Of a stretch of DNA of 64,000 bases, positions 22,584 through 33,700 are shown in pieces. The translations under genes and the position numbers were made by a program. A model generated the notes under the pieces. That model saw nothing but the letters and a program-made list of their open reading frames with translations, did no database searches and was not told where the DNA came from. Origin of the DNA: Rhizoclosmatium globosum. Lineage: Eukaryota > Chytridiomycota > Chytridiomycetes > Chytridiales > Chytriomycetaceae. Positions within the stretch are counted from its first letter, which is position 1. Each line of letters starts with the position of its first letter. The stretch lies in contig MCGO01000018.1 in NCBI GenBank assembly GCA_002104985.1, forward strand, positions 372,001-436,000, read 5' to 3'.

Positions 22584-23715
22584 CAAGATGGTATCACGTG
22601 TGTCTTTTTCTTTTGAACAAAAATGCTGACGAGATGGAGGCCGAAACTGAATTTTTGCAAACTTGTTTCACCGGTTGGGCTTGATCGAGGAAAGCTACAT
22701 GACTCAACCAACACTCCCTACACAATGATAAAAGTACTTGTGAGCTTCTAGAACGTACCTAATAGCACCAACCTTTCCAAGAGTATCAGCTGCTGGGCGA
22801 GCCCAATCTTTTTTGCACTTAGACACCCTGTGATATCACTTATAACCTATGTTACAGGAAAAGCACATAAATCATGAAGTGAAACAGAAGTATATCAGCT
22901 TTTATAATTTCAAAGAAAAAGGGAGGTTATCTTGATTGGCACCAAGCCCAACACATATCACTCATCAATCGAAAATAATGATAGTCAGGATTTGTTAATG
23001 TCTTCAGAGAAGCTAAACTCTTATTTTCTCGTCGTCTGGCTACTTCCCTCGACTTTGTTTGCCGCTATAATTGAGTCTGAAGTGAACGAAAAATCGAGTC
23101 TGAAAGGCACGAGTTTGAATTTGAGTCTGAACGACAGAAAAGTATCATATCATTATGTCATTTTTGAAAGTCCCGTTACACCTCATGCGGGGCATACCCT
23201 GATTGTGGTTCGTTTTTGACGACGTCATCATTTTCCTACAGATCTCAGCCACCCAGATAGTCGAACCATCGACAAATAAATAAATATCATAACTTGCCAA
23301 AACCTCCACAATGCGGCCCAATTTAAGTTTGTAATGAAAACAACCATCTCTTCTTGCACTCCTTCAGCTGTAAAGATCTTTAGAACCCTCCTTCGTATTT
23401 TCTTATACTTGCTAACAAAACAAGATGAATCGAAAGACCAGAGCCAATTCGCGGAAAATTAATTATGCTTAATTTCTTTTTGAGCTGGGCGTTGCTCGGA
23501 GCAGCCAAACGAGAACACATATTGATCCAAGCTGTGTGAGTAATAATTTAAAAAATCCCGGCTTTCGGTTTGGGAGAAATTGTCACGCAAAACCCTCATT
23601 TGTGAGAGAATGCATCCACACAACGCGTCATTCCATTGCCGTCGTGATGCTTCCACGCCACCCTTCTCAAAACCAACACTCCAACTCACAACCCTTCATC
23701 AACGACCCTTCTCAT
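22584..23715. other. Gene-free spacer before the mobile island
   Basis: The promoter region of the GPI protein should lie near 22600-22800. An open stretch at 22932-23219 (plus) has no introns, family motif or flanking signals and is not called. The rest is AT-rich with no recognised feature. Confidence 0.5.
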
Positions 23716-24012
23716 GAAAAACAGTGCTCTAGGTGAGGTTTGAACTCACGGCCTCCTGCGTGCATACGGATGATGCAATCCATATAAGACAGGCACTCTA
23801 ACCACTGAGTTACAAGAGCTCCCCCCAAAAAGTGGTCCGTACATCATGACAGCATAGTTGGATCCTCCGCCGACGTCCTCCAGTGGCCCGTCCATCCACC
23901 CCTCGCACCCTCCACAACCTGCTGACCAAACAACACTGTCCACAACACCAAATAATTCAAACGCGGTGTTATGTTTGGTGCTTAAAAATATTGAAGAATG
24001 AAGGGTTTGTGT
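23716..24012 (-). repeat. Inverted-repeat arm, left
   Basis: Reverse-complement match to 28351-28648. Read outward it has about 190 bp of unique sequence (ending in a run of six C on the plus strand), then the tRNA gene, then a short A/T run. A few mismatches separate the arms. Confidence 0.92.
23726..23819 (-). tRNA. tRNA-Ile (anticodon UAU) with intron
   Basis: Folds as a complete cloverleaf: acceptor GCTCTTG/CTAGAGC with one mismatch, D stem ACTC/GAGT, anticodon stem CCTGT/GCAGG, loop CTTATA-C with anticodon TAT, and T arm GTGAG-TTCAAAC-CTCAC. An intron of about 22 nt sits after position 37, the usual place in eukaryotes and typical for tRNA-Ile(UAU). It decodes AUA. No CCA is encoded, as expected. 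Transcription runs toward the outer edge of the island. Confidence 0.88.
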
Positions 24013-24353
24013 CATGATCATGATGGAATGTCTGTTTCTGGTGGATTGGAGCTTGTCATAAAATTGTTGCACTGTTCATGGTTTTGGTTGATCTTGAGGA
24101 TCAATGCCATCAAAAACTTTGAATATTATTAGTTTCAGGGCCAGTATGGAATTTGTTAACATCAGATAGAATATACAATCCATCTTTAGGCTGAATTCTT
24201 ACCATAAACCCTTCGCAAGTTGGTGATTTGATCTCAATGTCTCTAATCCTGGACCAATAAACTAATGCTTCTTGCCAAACCCACCAACTCCAACAGCTGT
24301 CCAGTGAGCAATACAGCTCAGTACTCTAGTTTGCAAGATTCCAATACTCAGCC
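24013..24353. other. Island interior, no gene seen
   Basis: Sequence between the left arm and the first coding remnant. No frame, repeat or motif can be supported. Confidence 0.4.
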
Positions 24354-25040
24354 TTGCAAAAACGTCAAGTTCTGGCTGATATGACAGAGCAATTCAATAA
24401 CACCCATTCTGTTTGGAAGGCAGCAGAAACAGTAGCCCAAAAGCATAGTTTGAGCAAGGATCAGGAGCGCAGGTTATACTGCAGAAGTAAGAGAGTGCAG
24501 GACAATTGCATGAACCAAAAACACTTTTGTCAACTTACTTGAGACATGATCTATATATAATTGTCCCATTGCATGTTTAGACTTATTTAATTGATTACAT
24601 CAACAATCATTAGGCACAGGGACTTTCAGAGTGGACAGCACAGGCATGGTATGATGGTTTCAAGGAGAGCACAAGGATTGCATTAGACTCGAAATTCAAA
24701 AGCCATCAGTACAGCTTGCACGTCACTGCTTACTGAAGCTGAGGTCAATGACTGGGTTGATTGCTTTGAGGATTAACTTGGTTAATGTGGATGTCTCTTC
24801 AACAGTTCTTCCAGCTCCAATTAGCAACCTTGCGTCAATGCTTCAGGTGAACAAGCCATGAATATTGTTGAAATCGATGCAGAACTTGTTTTGGATGATG
24901 ACTTGACAGAAGAGTATGTCTCAGATGTGTCTGATTGCCTGTCTCCTGAACCAAGAAACAGCCATCCACCTTTGAGCGTAAGCCAACTACATGCAGCAAG
25001 TGTGGTAAGACTGGGCATAATAAGAGAGATCGTGTATTTA
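24354..25040 (+). pseudogene. Degenerate transposon coding fragments with a zinc-knuckle remnant
   Basis: Broken plus-strand frames: one near 24354-24542 (contains NNTHSVWKAAETVAQKHSL), one near 24612-24735 (LSEWTAQAWYDGFKESTRIA), and a final one at about 24970-25040 reading PTTCSKCGKTGHNKRDR. The last resembles the CCHC-type knuckle (CSxCGxxGHNKRxC) found at the C-terminus of MULE-type transposases, but the final Cys is replaced. No start, DDE core or continuous frame is visible, so the family is tentative. Confidence 0.35.
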
Positions 25041-25119
25041 AATCTATTTATTAAGTTCTATTTTTGATTTGATTGAGTTGAATAAATAAATTAAACATCT
25101 CTCATCTGTGCTGCGTCCT

Positions 25120-26827
25120 TCAAACCTGAAGCATATAGCTCATCATAAAAGCCTTTATGCTTGCAGCTGTTGATGATAGAATCTGGTTTAACGAGATTGC
25201 ATCTGCAATCCACTTTGAAACATTTTCACAACTGTATCCGCTATCTGGATTGTCCATTTTCCATTTGTCACGGTTTCTATTGATGTCCAACATCAAGGAT
25301 TTGTGACTGAGACGTGCAACCTTCTGGAACTGAAAGCATCCTGACGCCCAACTTTCTCCACTGATCGGCAACAAGCGCTGTTGAATGTGCCGAGAAATTA
25401 TCAAGCATTAAGAGAAGCTGCAGTTTCTTCTTTCCTGCAGCCTCGTATTCATTTCGTTTGAGTTTGATCCAGGGTAGATACACATACTTGATCCAACGTA
25501 GCATCTGCCCCTCATCACTCCAGTGATTAGGATGGAAACTGGAATAGGTGTGTTGATTCAATTTGCTGTTCTGAGAACCAGACTTGCTATAAGGTAACCA
25601 TTTTCCGTCCCAGTATAGATGGCCATTGGAACAAGCTTCTCCCTGGTAAGAGTCACTGCCAGCTTAACCGTGGCAGCTTGTCTCTTGTTCTTGGTGCTTT
25701 TAACTTTCACGTCCTTCAATCCTTTTGGCTCAACTGTAGTTTGCGTCATATCCCCAAACAGAAGAGGTGTTTCTTCCATATTTACACAACAATCATCTGT
25801 GATTCCGTACTGCTCTTTGGTTTTGGAAACAATTTCGACAAACATATGTTTGCAATGTCCGCAGGAGGTAATTGTGCCAAGTCAGTTGTTTGATGCAGAC
25901 TCAAATTATGGCGATTCAAGTATTGATGTGCCCAAGCGTACACCCTTTTCATCATTTGTGAAGCATCTGGATTTCCATGATTGAATGCCTGAGGGGCTTT
26001 GTTCGCAGCAGTTTGAGCAACCCAATCTAACAAAACCTTCTGCATATCTCTTCGTTTGCGTATGACAAGGCCAAGTATTTCTGTTTCCACAGCTTCTGGA
26101 ACCTTGGATTTGGCGCCTTGTTGCAACAATTTTTTGTGCACTTTGCCTGGAGTCTTTTCAATGGCATCACGTTTTGTCCGCCAGTCCCGGATTTGCTTTG
26201 GCTGTCATTTGTGTCTCTTTGAAAGTGATCTGATGGAAGTTCCAGGAACATCCAACTCCCTCAATATGGCAAGCTTATCTGCAAGTGGTCTCGAGTTTCT
26301 TCTCCCTGATGATAGCACGTCAAGTGCATCGGACACACTTATTTCACCTGACTTTCTCTTTCCAACTCTCCTATCTAATCTATATTTTTATCAGTATTCA
26401 TGATCTGTATTCATTAAAGCAAAGCAGAAGTAGTCACTTACTTGTTTTCTTGTTCATCACTGCTTTCTTCTAAATTAATACCTGACTGTCAAATTTCTTC
26501 CTGAATGTCTTCATTTTCTTGAGATGGGTCGTAGCTATAGTCCTCGAAAAGCATTTCTGGGTTTGTGGCAACTTCTGCAACAGCTTGACACCCAACACTC
26601 ATCCCATCAGCCAAAATAGCCCCGCTGCCAGATTCCCTACTATAATTAAGTTTGAACATGTTATTAGTTGCTGAATTTGGGTCCAAATTGTTGTCTTCAT
26701 TGGTATAGTGCTCTGAATTGTAATACTGCCCCTCAAAGATGTTCATTCCCCATCCTTCATAGTAATCACAGTTAGAGTTCTGAGAGATTCCATACTCTTC
26801 AAATGCGGTATTTAAATTCATATCCAC
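25120..26827 (-). pseudogene. Inactivated pogo/CENP-B-type (DDE_1) transposase
   Basis: Collected over several frames: an acidic N-terminal region with an in-frame TGA near 26490, an intron (GTAAGT donor near 26440), then the first helix-turn-helix (LADKLAILRELDVPG, RSLSKRHK, in-frame TGA, QPKQIRDWRTKRD). The CENP-B-like second HTH (VETEILGLVIRKRRDMQKVL) and the DDE core (VNMEETPLLFGDM, LLLMLDNFSAHST, PEGCTSQ, LDVGINRNRDKW) follow. Frames shift at about 25850, 25600 and 25310. The first catalytic Asp of the usual NxDET motif is Glu here. Transposases of this type cut and paste at TA sites; this copy cannot be functional as written. Confidence 0.8.
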
Positions 26828-28350
26828 GTCAGCTGTGTTGCGTCTGTCTGAAATGCGGATTTAGCAATCGAATCGGAAGGACCAGGTTTCTGACAAATCT
26901 GGTGTTTATTTGGACTTTTTTTATAAGGAATTTTAGAGTTTTTGTGCTGGTTATGTACCCCCCTCTTTTTTTTCAACAGGTAGGGGAGGGTCTTAGACAA
27001 CCTATTCTACGGCACAATATACATTTTTGTTTGGTCACTTCCGGACACTTCCCATCGCTTCCCATTTTGCGTCCCATCTCTCGTCCCAACTAACGCAAAA
27101 TACCCAAGTGCCACCAATGCCACCAAAGACAAAGTACAGAATGCAAAACCAGTGCACTTCAGATTGAAAGCCAAGAAAGCAGCCCATCAAAGGAAAGCGT
27201 GCAGGGTATGCAACAGCCACTGCATACACAATCACTCCAACAATGAAATCTCGTATTGACTTAGGTAAACATATCAAAGCAATGTTTTCTTTATGAATTA
27301 AACAAGCAGGAGTCAAAGAAGCTCTGATTTTTGGTGGTCCAAAATCAGTGACAGGAAACAGAGTGCTCAAAGAACTCAGTAAAGTCATGTACCAGAAACA
27401 GATGAATGGCCTTAAATATTTCTGTGCATTAATTGGAGACTGGGAGAGCTACTTGAGATTGCTAGATGTCATGGTTGAGCCACTTTGTCAGTCAATGAGT
27501 GCTGATTAAAAGGAACGCCATTGGAGGATTTTGACAGAAATGTGGTGTTTGTGAATGGTAGTAGAGATGAAGATGAGGAGGAGGACCAGTGTTGTGTCAA
27601 GGAGGTTGGAATGATCCGAAGAATGTTGAGCAGTTTGGTTTGGCAGTGATAGTAATTCACAAAGCAAAGGGTGCATTGGGAAAGGGCAAGTATGAGGAGA
27701 AGTGTGGTGAGTGTGTTAAGGCAGAGCAGTTGCAGCAAACAAGAAACTGATATGAAAATTATGGACTTCGTGGGTGAAATGTGAGTTTTTTACAGAGCTT
27801 TGAAATACCAGTTTTGTTTTGTGTCTATTGTTCAAATGTTCCATATAAATGAAATACAACAGTACTATTCTTACATCATTCTGCAGAGGAAAATATGCCA
27901 TACAATGGGGTGCAGGTTCTCGGATATGGCAAGAATTCCATTAAGGTAATTAAGAACTGGGGTCAATTGGATGAATCTGTTAAAGTGTTAGCAACAACAA
28001 TAGTCAAATGAAGAGAGTCAAATGAAGAGGAGACTTGAACATGATATTGATCATTGTTTCCTGTAGGTCTGGAATGTTGTAGTGGGCTAGATAAACAGTT
28101 GTCATTGGTCTATCACCAAATTCTATTCTATAAATATTAAATTTCTAGACAACAGAAGAAGAATTTAGTCTTTCTCTTGTGCTCTACTTTGTGGATGGAC
28201 CAAAAACTCAACCAATTAAAGAGTTGAAGAAGAAAATGTTGCTGTCAAATTGTTAACAGAGCTTTTGATTTCTCCAGAAATATCAAAAAAGTTGGATCAG
28301 AAAATGAGGGCCCAAAAAATAAACACAATAATTGATGATTAAGTATGTAC
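26828..28350. other. Island interior, AT-rich without assigned gene
   Basis: No intact gene. A plus-strand stretch at about 27085-27230 contains a Cys/His-rich segment (RKACRVCNSHCIHNHSNN), possibly a zinc-finger remnant of another transposon protein. Minus-strand frames at 27035-27388 and 27469-27738 show no motif. Direct-strand duplications such as the repeated AATGAAGAG near 28005-28030 are minor. Confidence 0.4.
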
Positions 28351-28648
28351 ACACAAACCCTTCATTCTTCAATAATCTTAAGCACCAAACATAACATCGC
28401 GTTTGAAAGATTTGGTGTTGTGGACAGTGTTTTTTGGTCAACCTGCTGTTGAGGGTGCGAGGGGTGGATGGACGGGCCACTGGAGGACGTCGGAGGATGA
28501 TCCAACTATGGCGGTCATGATGTACGGACCAATTTTTGGGGGGGAGCTCTTGTAACTCAGTGGTTAGAGTGCCTGTCTTATATGGATTGCATCATCCGTA
28601 TGCACGCAGGAGGCCGTGAGTTCAACCCTCACCTAGAGCACTGTTTTT
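28351..28648 (+). repeat. Inverted-repeat arm, right
   Basis: Mirror copy of 23716-24012. The order is unique segment, a G-run, tRNA gene, then a run of eight T closing the arm. Differences from the left arm include single substitutions in the unique segment and one in the T loop of the tRNA. Confidence 0.92.
28546..28639 (+). tRNA. tRNA-Ile (anticodon UAU) with intron
   Basis: Same cloverleaf as the left-arm gene, with T loop TTCAACC instead of TTCAAAC and an identical intron of about 22 nt. It is followed by CTGTTTTTTTT, a strong Pol III terminator. It reads away from the island interior. Both copies look structurally functional. Confidence 0.88.
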
Positions 28649-28968
28649 TTTGACCTTCACTGACAATTCCCACTTTGTTCAACTTTTACACGTCTTCAAC
28701 ACAATTCAATCATTTTAATCTATGTTATTTCACGTTACAATAGCTTGCACTACTCCTTGAGATTGCTGTTCGTGTGCCAACAATTCACACGATCCATCCG
28801 ATTCCCACACATAACTGTAGCTACTTTTCTACTCACAATCACTTTTGGAGTTCGCATGAGAGTTCTTCATTTCAGCCACCAAAACACGAAGGGGAGAGAT
28901 GAGCAATACATGATCTCCTTTTTTTCTTGCTTGCATTCTCCCCCTTTTCGCCGCCTCACCGCCTTTCA
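28649..28968. promoter_or_regulatory. Promoter region of the chitinase gene
   Basis: Spacer of 320 bp between the island edge and the chitinase start. It contains a pyrimidine-rich stretch (about 28915-28965) immediately before the ATG, common upstream of starts in this window. No specific binding site is identified. Confidence 0.4.
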
Positions 28969-30590
28969 ATGTCAGGAGAGACTGTGTATTCTGCCGTGGA
29001 TATCGATGAATCCACACGAAAGGGGGACTTGGCAAACCCAAACGAGTATGCCGAGAAAGTGAGTGTCAATGTCCCTTATCGCAACAAAACACCCAAGCAC
29101 CTCCGGAAGCGCACAGAACCGCATTCTAACGCATGATCAATATTTTCATCACCTAGGATGATGCTCTTTGGGCGTCGGGGGTCCCGCAGGACAAGAAGCG
29201 ATTTGGCTCCATCAATCGGGACATGTTCATGACCTCGCGAAGCACAGAGTCCAGCGCCATCTCGGAAATGTTTGCAAGACGTACGGCTGAATGGAAGGCC
29301 AACAAGAAGTGCATGACTATTTTTGTGGTTTGCGTTGTAATCTTTTCGCTTGCATTGGGACTTGGTCTGGGTCTCTCGCTCAGGAAAAACGCCGGTGCAA
29401 CTGTGGAATCCTCGAATGGGGCTGCGGGAGTAGCTGGGGCTGTTGATCCCTCTTCTGCGGCACCGCTTCCGCCGAGCACAACCAAGAACGTTTTGAGCCC
29501 TGGACAAAATGGGGCATTTTGGAACAAGACTGCCACAACGACTCGCGTTCAAGGAATCTTTTGGAACTCTGTGAGCTTCACCCCCTATGTTGGGGCCAAG
29601 ACTTCGGCTTCTGGCACCAAGACCTCAACCACCGCTGCGCCAACTACGAACCGTGCTACTTCAGATGTCCTTACAAGTGCCACTTTAGACGTAGTTCGTA
29701 CAACATCTCAATTGGTTGTTCCCACCACAACAAGTTCTGTTATACCCCCAACAACCACCAGCGAAATCCCAACTACCACTGCATGGGTTCCACCACCACC
29801 ACCAACTACGACTACTTCTGATGTTCCCACAACATCTCAATGGGTTGAGCCCCAGACCACGGCCGCGATTACAACGGCGCAACAATGGAATGATCCCAAG
29901 GCAACTACTGATGTTGTGTGGACCACTCAAGCTCAATGGGTTGATCCCAAGGCCACCTCAGATGTGCCGAAAACAACGGCTGCAAGTAATAACGGAGGCA
30001 ATGGAGGTGGCGGTGGTGGTGGTGGTGGAGGTGGCAGTGGTAATGTTGGTAGCATTATCAGTCGCGATTCTTTCAACAGTGCACTTTCAAACTGTGGCGT
30101 TAACCCAGGCAACTTGTATGATGGAATTACACAAGGTTTGGGAATTTCTCTTGCAGGTCTTGGTGAGCTCGCCTTGTTATTGGGTAACATGGCATGGGAA
30201 AGTGGAAACTTTGAAGTCACAATTGAGCAAGGTTGTGGCGATGGTAGCTGCCCAGGTGGATGGAAGTACTTTGGTCATGGCTTCATTCAATTGACTTGGG
30301 AAGCCAACTACCAGGCGGCGGCCAGTGCTTTAGGACGTCCAGACATTGTCGATGATCCCAACATTGTATCAAACGATCCTGATACGAATTGGGCTGTCAG
30401 TGGTTGGTATTGGATTCAGCGTGTGCAGCCAGCCTTGCAAGCAAATGGATACACCATCGGTGCATCTGTTGCAGAGATCAATGCTGCCTATGAATGTAAC
30501 GGGAACTCTATTCAACCTGGTCGCGTGGCAAAGATCCAATGTTACCAACAGCAATTTGGTGTTAATGTTGACTACAATCCCTCCTGTTGA
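28969..30590 (+). CDS. Membrane-anchored GH19-type chitinase
   Basis: Two exons (28969-29058, 29157-30590; donor GTGAGT, acceptor CCTAG) give 507 residues. The first 80 residues are cytosolic-type and hydrophilic. A signal-anchor helix lies at about 83-105 (MTIFVVCVVIFSLALGLGLG), then a Thr/Pro-rich stalk of about 190 residues with TTT and repeated W-V/DP units, a run of Gly, and the GH19/lysozyme-like domain at about 330-507. The domain shows SRDSFNSALSNCG, the catalytic-Glu segment MAWESGNFE and FGHGFIQLTWEANY, plus paired Cys. It should hydrolyse chitin on the outer face of the membrane (type II topology). Linkers suggest it reaches into the wall. A CT-rich tract follows the stop. Confidence 0.88.
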
Positions 30591-30761
30591 TAATCAATTT
30601 TCTCTGTCCTTTCTCTCTCTCTCTGTCTCTCTCTCTCTTCTACGCAATGTTACCCCACAGTAGGGCCTTAGTAGCCCCATTTGCCTTGCTTTCTAAGTCA
30701 GTAATAAAGAAGTACTTTGTAGTGTATTATTATTATGTACATTTTCTTGCATTGAAAAAAG

Positions 30762-33700
30762 ATGACCTTGCAGCTTCCCCCACTCGACGTGGAGGACAAG
30801 ATCAAGGCACTAGACACAATTGAGAAGAAGGAGCAGCTTCTCTTCCAATGGCTGTCCTCGGTGGAGCGCGAGTTAGTCAAGTCGTTTGACGAGATCAACA
30901 CCAAGGTACCTACTTTTTGACAGTGAATCGCGGTTGGTGTTCTGACACGTCGCACGTCGCTCGTCCCAGGAAAAGGCGTTCGTTGCGTCCGTTGAAAAGC
31001 TGCTCGTGCACTTTGTCGGCGCAGCAAGTCCAAGTCCGCGGCCGTCAAAGCCGATCCGCGACACAATTGGCCGCATCTTCGTTTGCATCTATTCAAAGGG
31101 CGACGCCCGCACAACTTCGGACACCGTCGGCGCTCTGCAGAATCTGTTGGCCGCGAAGAAGCTCGACGATCCCGCGATTAAACTGTGCGTGCAAACACTT
31201 TTCACATAGGCGACTCGAACTAACTAACCGTCCTTTAATGCCTCAGCGCTGCCATCTATTGCCTCGGTGTCATCACTGAACATGTCGGTGCAAAGGTGAA
31301 GTCACTGCATTTATGATGGAAAAGTGCTGACTCTGAACTAGGTCCAGTACATGTTCCAAGAAACTGCCAATTTATACTTGAAAGTACTGAAAGGAGCCAG
31401 GGACTCAGAGGTTGTGCTTTTGCAGTTTAGATATTGTCTCGTACTGATGCGATTTGTTAGATTGGTCTGAGACATGAAGTGCTCGTGGCCTTTTCTCGTT
31501 GCTTGAAGCGTGTTGGAAAGGCAGTAAATGATGCTCTTGCAAAAGAACTCCTCAAATACGGAAACTCGGCTTGGTCGATAAAGCTGCATTGATTCGTGCA
31601 GATGCTGCCAATGTGAGTGACTCAATCCATACAGTTAACACTCAGGCTAAACCTTCCTAATAGCTTCTTGAAAACCTGCACCGATACACCAGTATCACAA
31701 AGCCAATCAAAATTGAGGAATTCGATGCTCTTATTGCCCCAGCATTGAAAGGCATTGAGTCCACAAATCACAATGCCAGAAACGCACTCTCAAAGTTTGT
31801 TGGGTACCTGCTATCCACATCGCAATCTCAGTTGAAGTCAGACATTCCTGTGGATCCAAAAAGCTCTGGATCCAAACAACTATCTGCAAAGGAGGCGACT
31901 GGGAATGTGGAAGACGAAGGTGTATTATCTGTCGAAGAGATGCTCAACGTACTTCAAGGTTATTTTGTCAAGTCAACCACTCGAGATGCGCGCGTTGGGA
32001 TTATTCAGTTCTATGCCGAGCTGTTGAGGGAGCTTGGGTTAAGCTTTGTTGAAACTAACTACAGCCGAATTGTGAAACATTTGACAATGTTGGTTGGTCA
32101 CCCCAAATTTACTGCGACCGATGTGGACGGAATATATCATCGAAGCCTTTGCACATACTTGGTTCGAGATGTTGTTGGAAAATCTTTGTCCGAGTCAGGG
32201 CAACTAATGGCGTTGAGGGAACTTGAAGCTGGATGGTTGCGAAAATGGAGCAGTTTGTTTGGCCCAGAGTCTCCTTCCTCAAAATGGGTTCTGACTTTTA
32301 TTTTGGACGAAATCTCTGCCTTGTTGATTGACCTTGGATCAGCGGGTACAGCCGTTGCTGATGTTTTGGGAGACTCATTATTCAATTTGCTCAACTTTCC
32401 AAACGCTTCCGTGAATGCATCATTGTCATCCTGCATGAAAGTGTTCTGCAACACTAGCACCAAGTCCCTGAATATTTACGTTGATAAACTTGCTGCCATT
32501 TTGCAGAAGGATTCTCTGACTCTTGTTGGCGACAAGGCAGACGTTTTGGATCGACACGCAGGCTACGGAAACGCCTTGTCCGCTGTTCTTAGCACTGTAA
32601 AGTCACACCCTCTAAATGCCTCTTTCGAGTCTCTGGCTGTCATTTTGGAATCACCACTCAGCTCATCAAGGCATCCGCCATCAACAAAGACTCAAAAGTT
32701 TCATTGGTGCAGTCTCAAATCGCTTGGAGTCTAGTAGCGGCCATGACGACATTAGGTCCAACTATCATGAGCGTTCACATGTCGCAACTGTTGTTACTCT
32801 GGAAGGCTGTTTTCCCAAAAACGCTCCCAAAAGAGATTTCAGAATCAGAAGTGGCACTGTTGTTAAGTTTGGTTAACCGTGATCATGCTCTCGCGTCAAT
32901 CAACACTTTCCTCGCCTACAACACTCCTTTGGTCACTATCGACATTGCGAAGCGTCTGGTGGTCTTGCTGAACAATGCTCTATCTTGTTCCACCTCCATT
33001 CGTGCCTCAAGTGCTGTTAATGCTACTCCATCTGCCACATCTCTCCTCCAAAGAAGAATTCAAGAACTCGAGCTGTCTGTGAGAAAGCGTATTTTTGACT
33101 GCTTCAACAGAGTGAAGCCAGTCTCATCATTTGACACCAGCTTCGTTTTGCTGCTCAAGACCTCAGCAGCCGTATTTGCCCCTGACCATGAAGTCAACGC
33201 AGACAAAGCCCCAATCGATAAAACGAATTCTCCTTTGGATTTGACCATTCTAACTTCCCTGTTATGGAAAGAAATTGAGTTTTGTGGATCCCAAGAGAAC
33301 CGTTCTGGAATTTCTGTTTTGATGCTTCGTGACTTTGATGTTCAGAGGCTGGAACAGTTGGTAAGTTTTCTAGTGTATCATAAACCAAAGTCTGACGTCA
33401 ATTAGCTCGAATCTAGAGTCTTGGGAGCGTTGGAAAACGACCTGTTTTCTTTGTTGATTCAAGACAGCAGTTTAAGTAACCAACTTGTGCTGCCAATGCC
33501 AACTGCAGTTTCTGCTGTGGATTCTGCTATCCACTTATTCGGGCTACTTTTCCCTATTCAAACAGCCCTTCATCAAGAAGCCATTCTTGAACAGTTTGCT
33601 AAATCTGTGAAGTACACTTGGCCAAAAGTTTCACCTGGAAGAAAACTCGCTGTACAGCTGAATATTTTTATTGCTCTTATTTATGCCTTGAAATCGATAG

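Larger units (their letters stand above)
23716..28648. mobile_element. 4.9-kb transposon-derived island bounded by tRNA-bearing inverted repeats
   Basis: Two near-identical arms of about 297 bp (23716-24012 and 28351-28648) face each other in inverted orientation. Each ends outward with a tRNA-Ile gene followed by a T-run, so the Pol III terminators coincide with the island borders. The interior holds a degenerate pogo-type transposase, a zinc-knuckle coding remnant and AT-rich filler. No clear target-site duplication is visible next to the T-runs. The island may be one element, a nest of several elements, or a segmental inverted duplication of a tRNA locus around inserted transposons. Confidence 0.7.

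Noticed and set aside
22932..23219. 95-codon plus-strand frame
   Set aside because: No motif, no splice context and no homologous pattern; ordinary chance length for AT-rich sequence.
23716..24012. tRNA-derived SINE
   Set aside because: The tRNA is at the 3' end of the conserved unit, keeps a full cloverleaf and intron, and lacks a 3' body and A-tail, unlike a SINE.
29933..30220. Polyproline frame on the minus strand
   Set aside because: Antisense of the poly-Gly codons of the chitinase linker.
30600..30645. CT microsatellite as a regulatory element
   Set aside because: Simple repeat in the chitinase 3' flank with no further signal; similar tracts occur elsewhere, such as 39127-39146.
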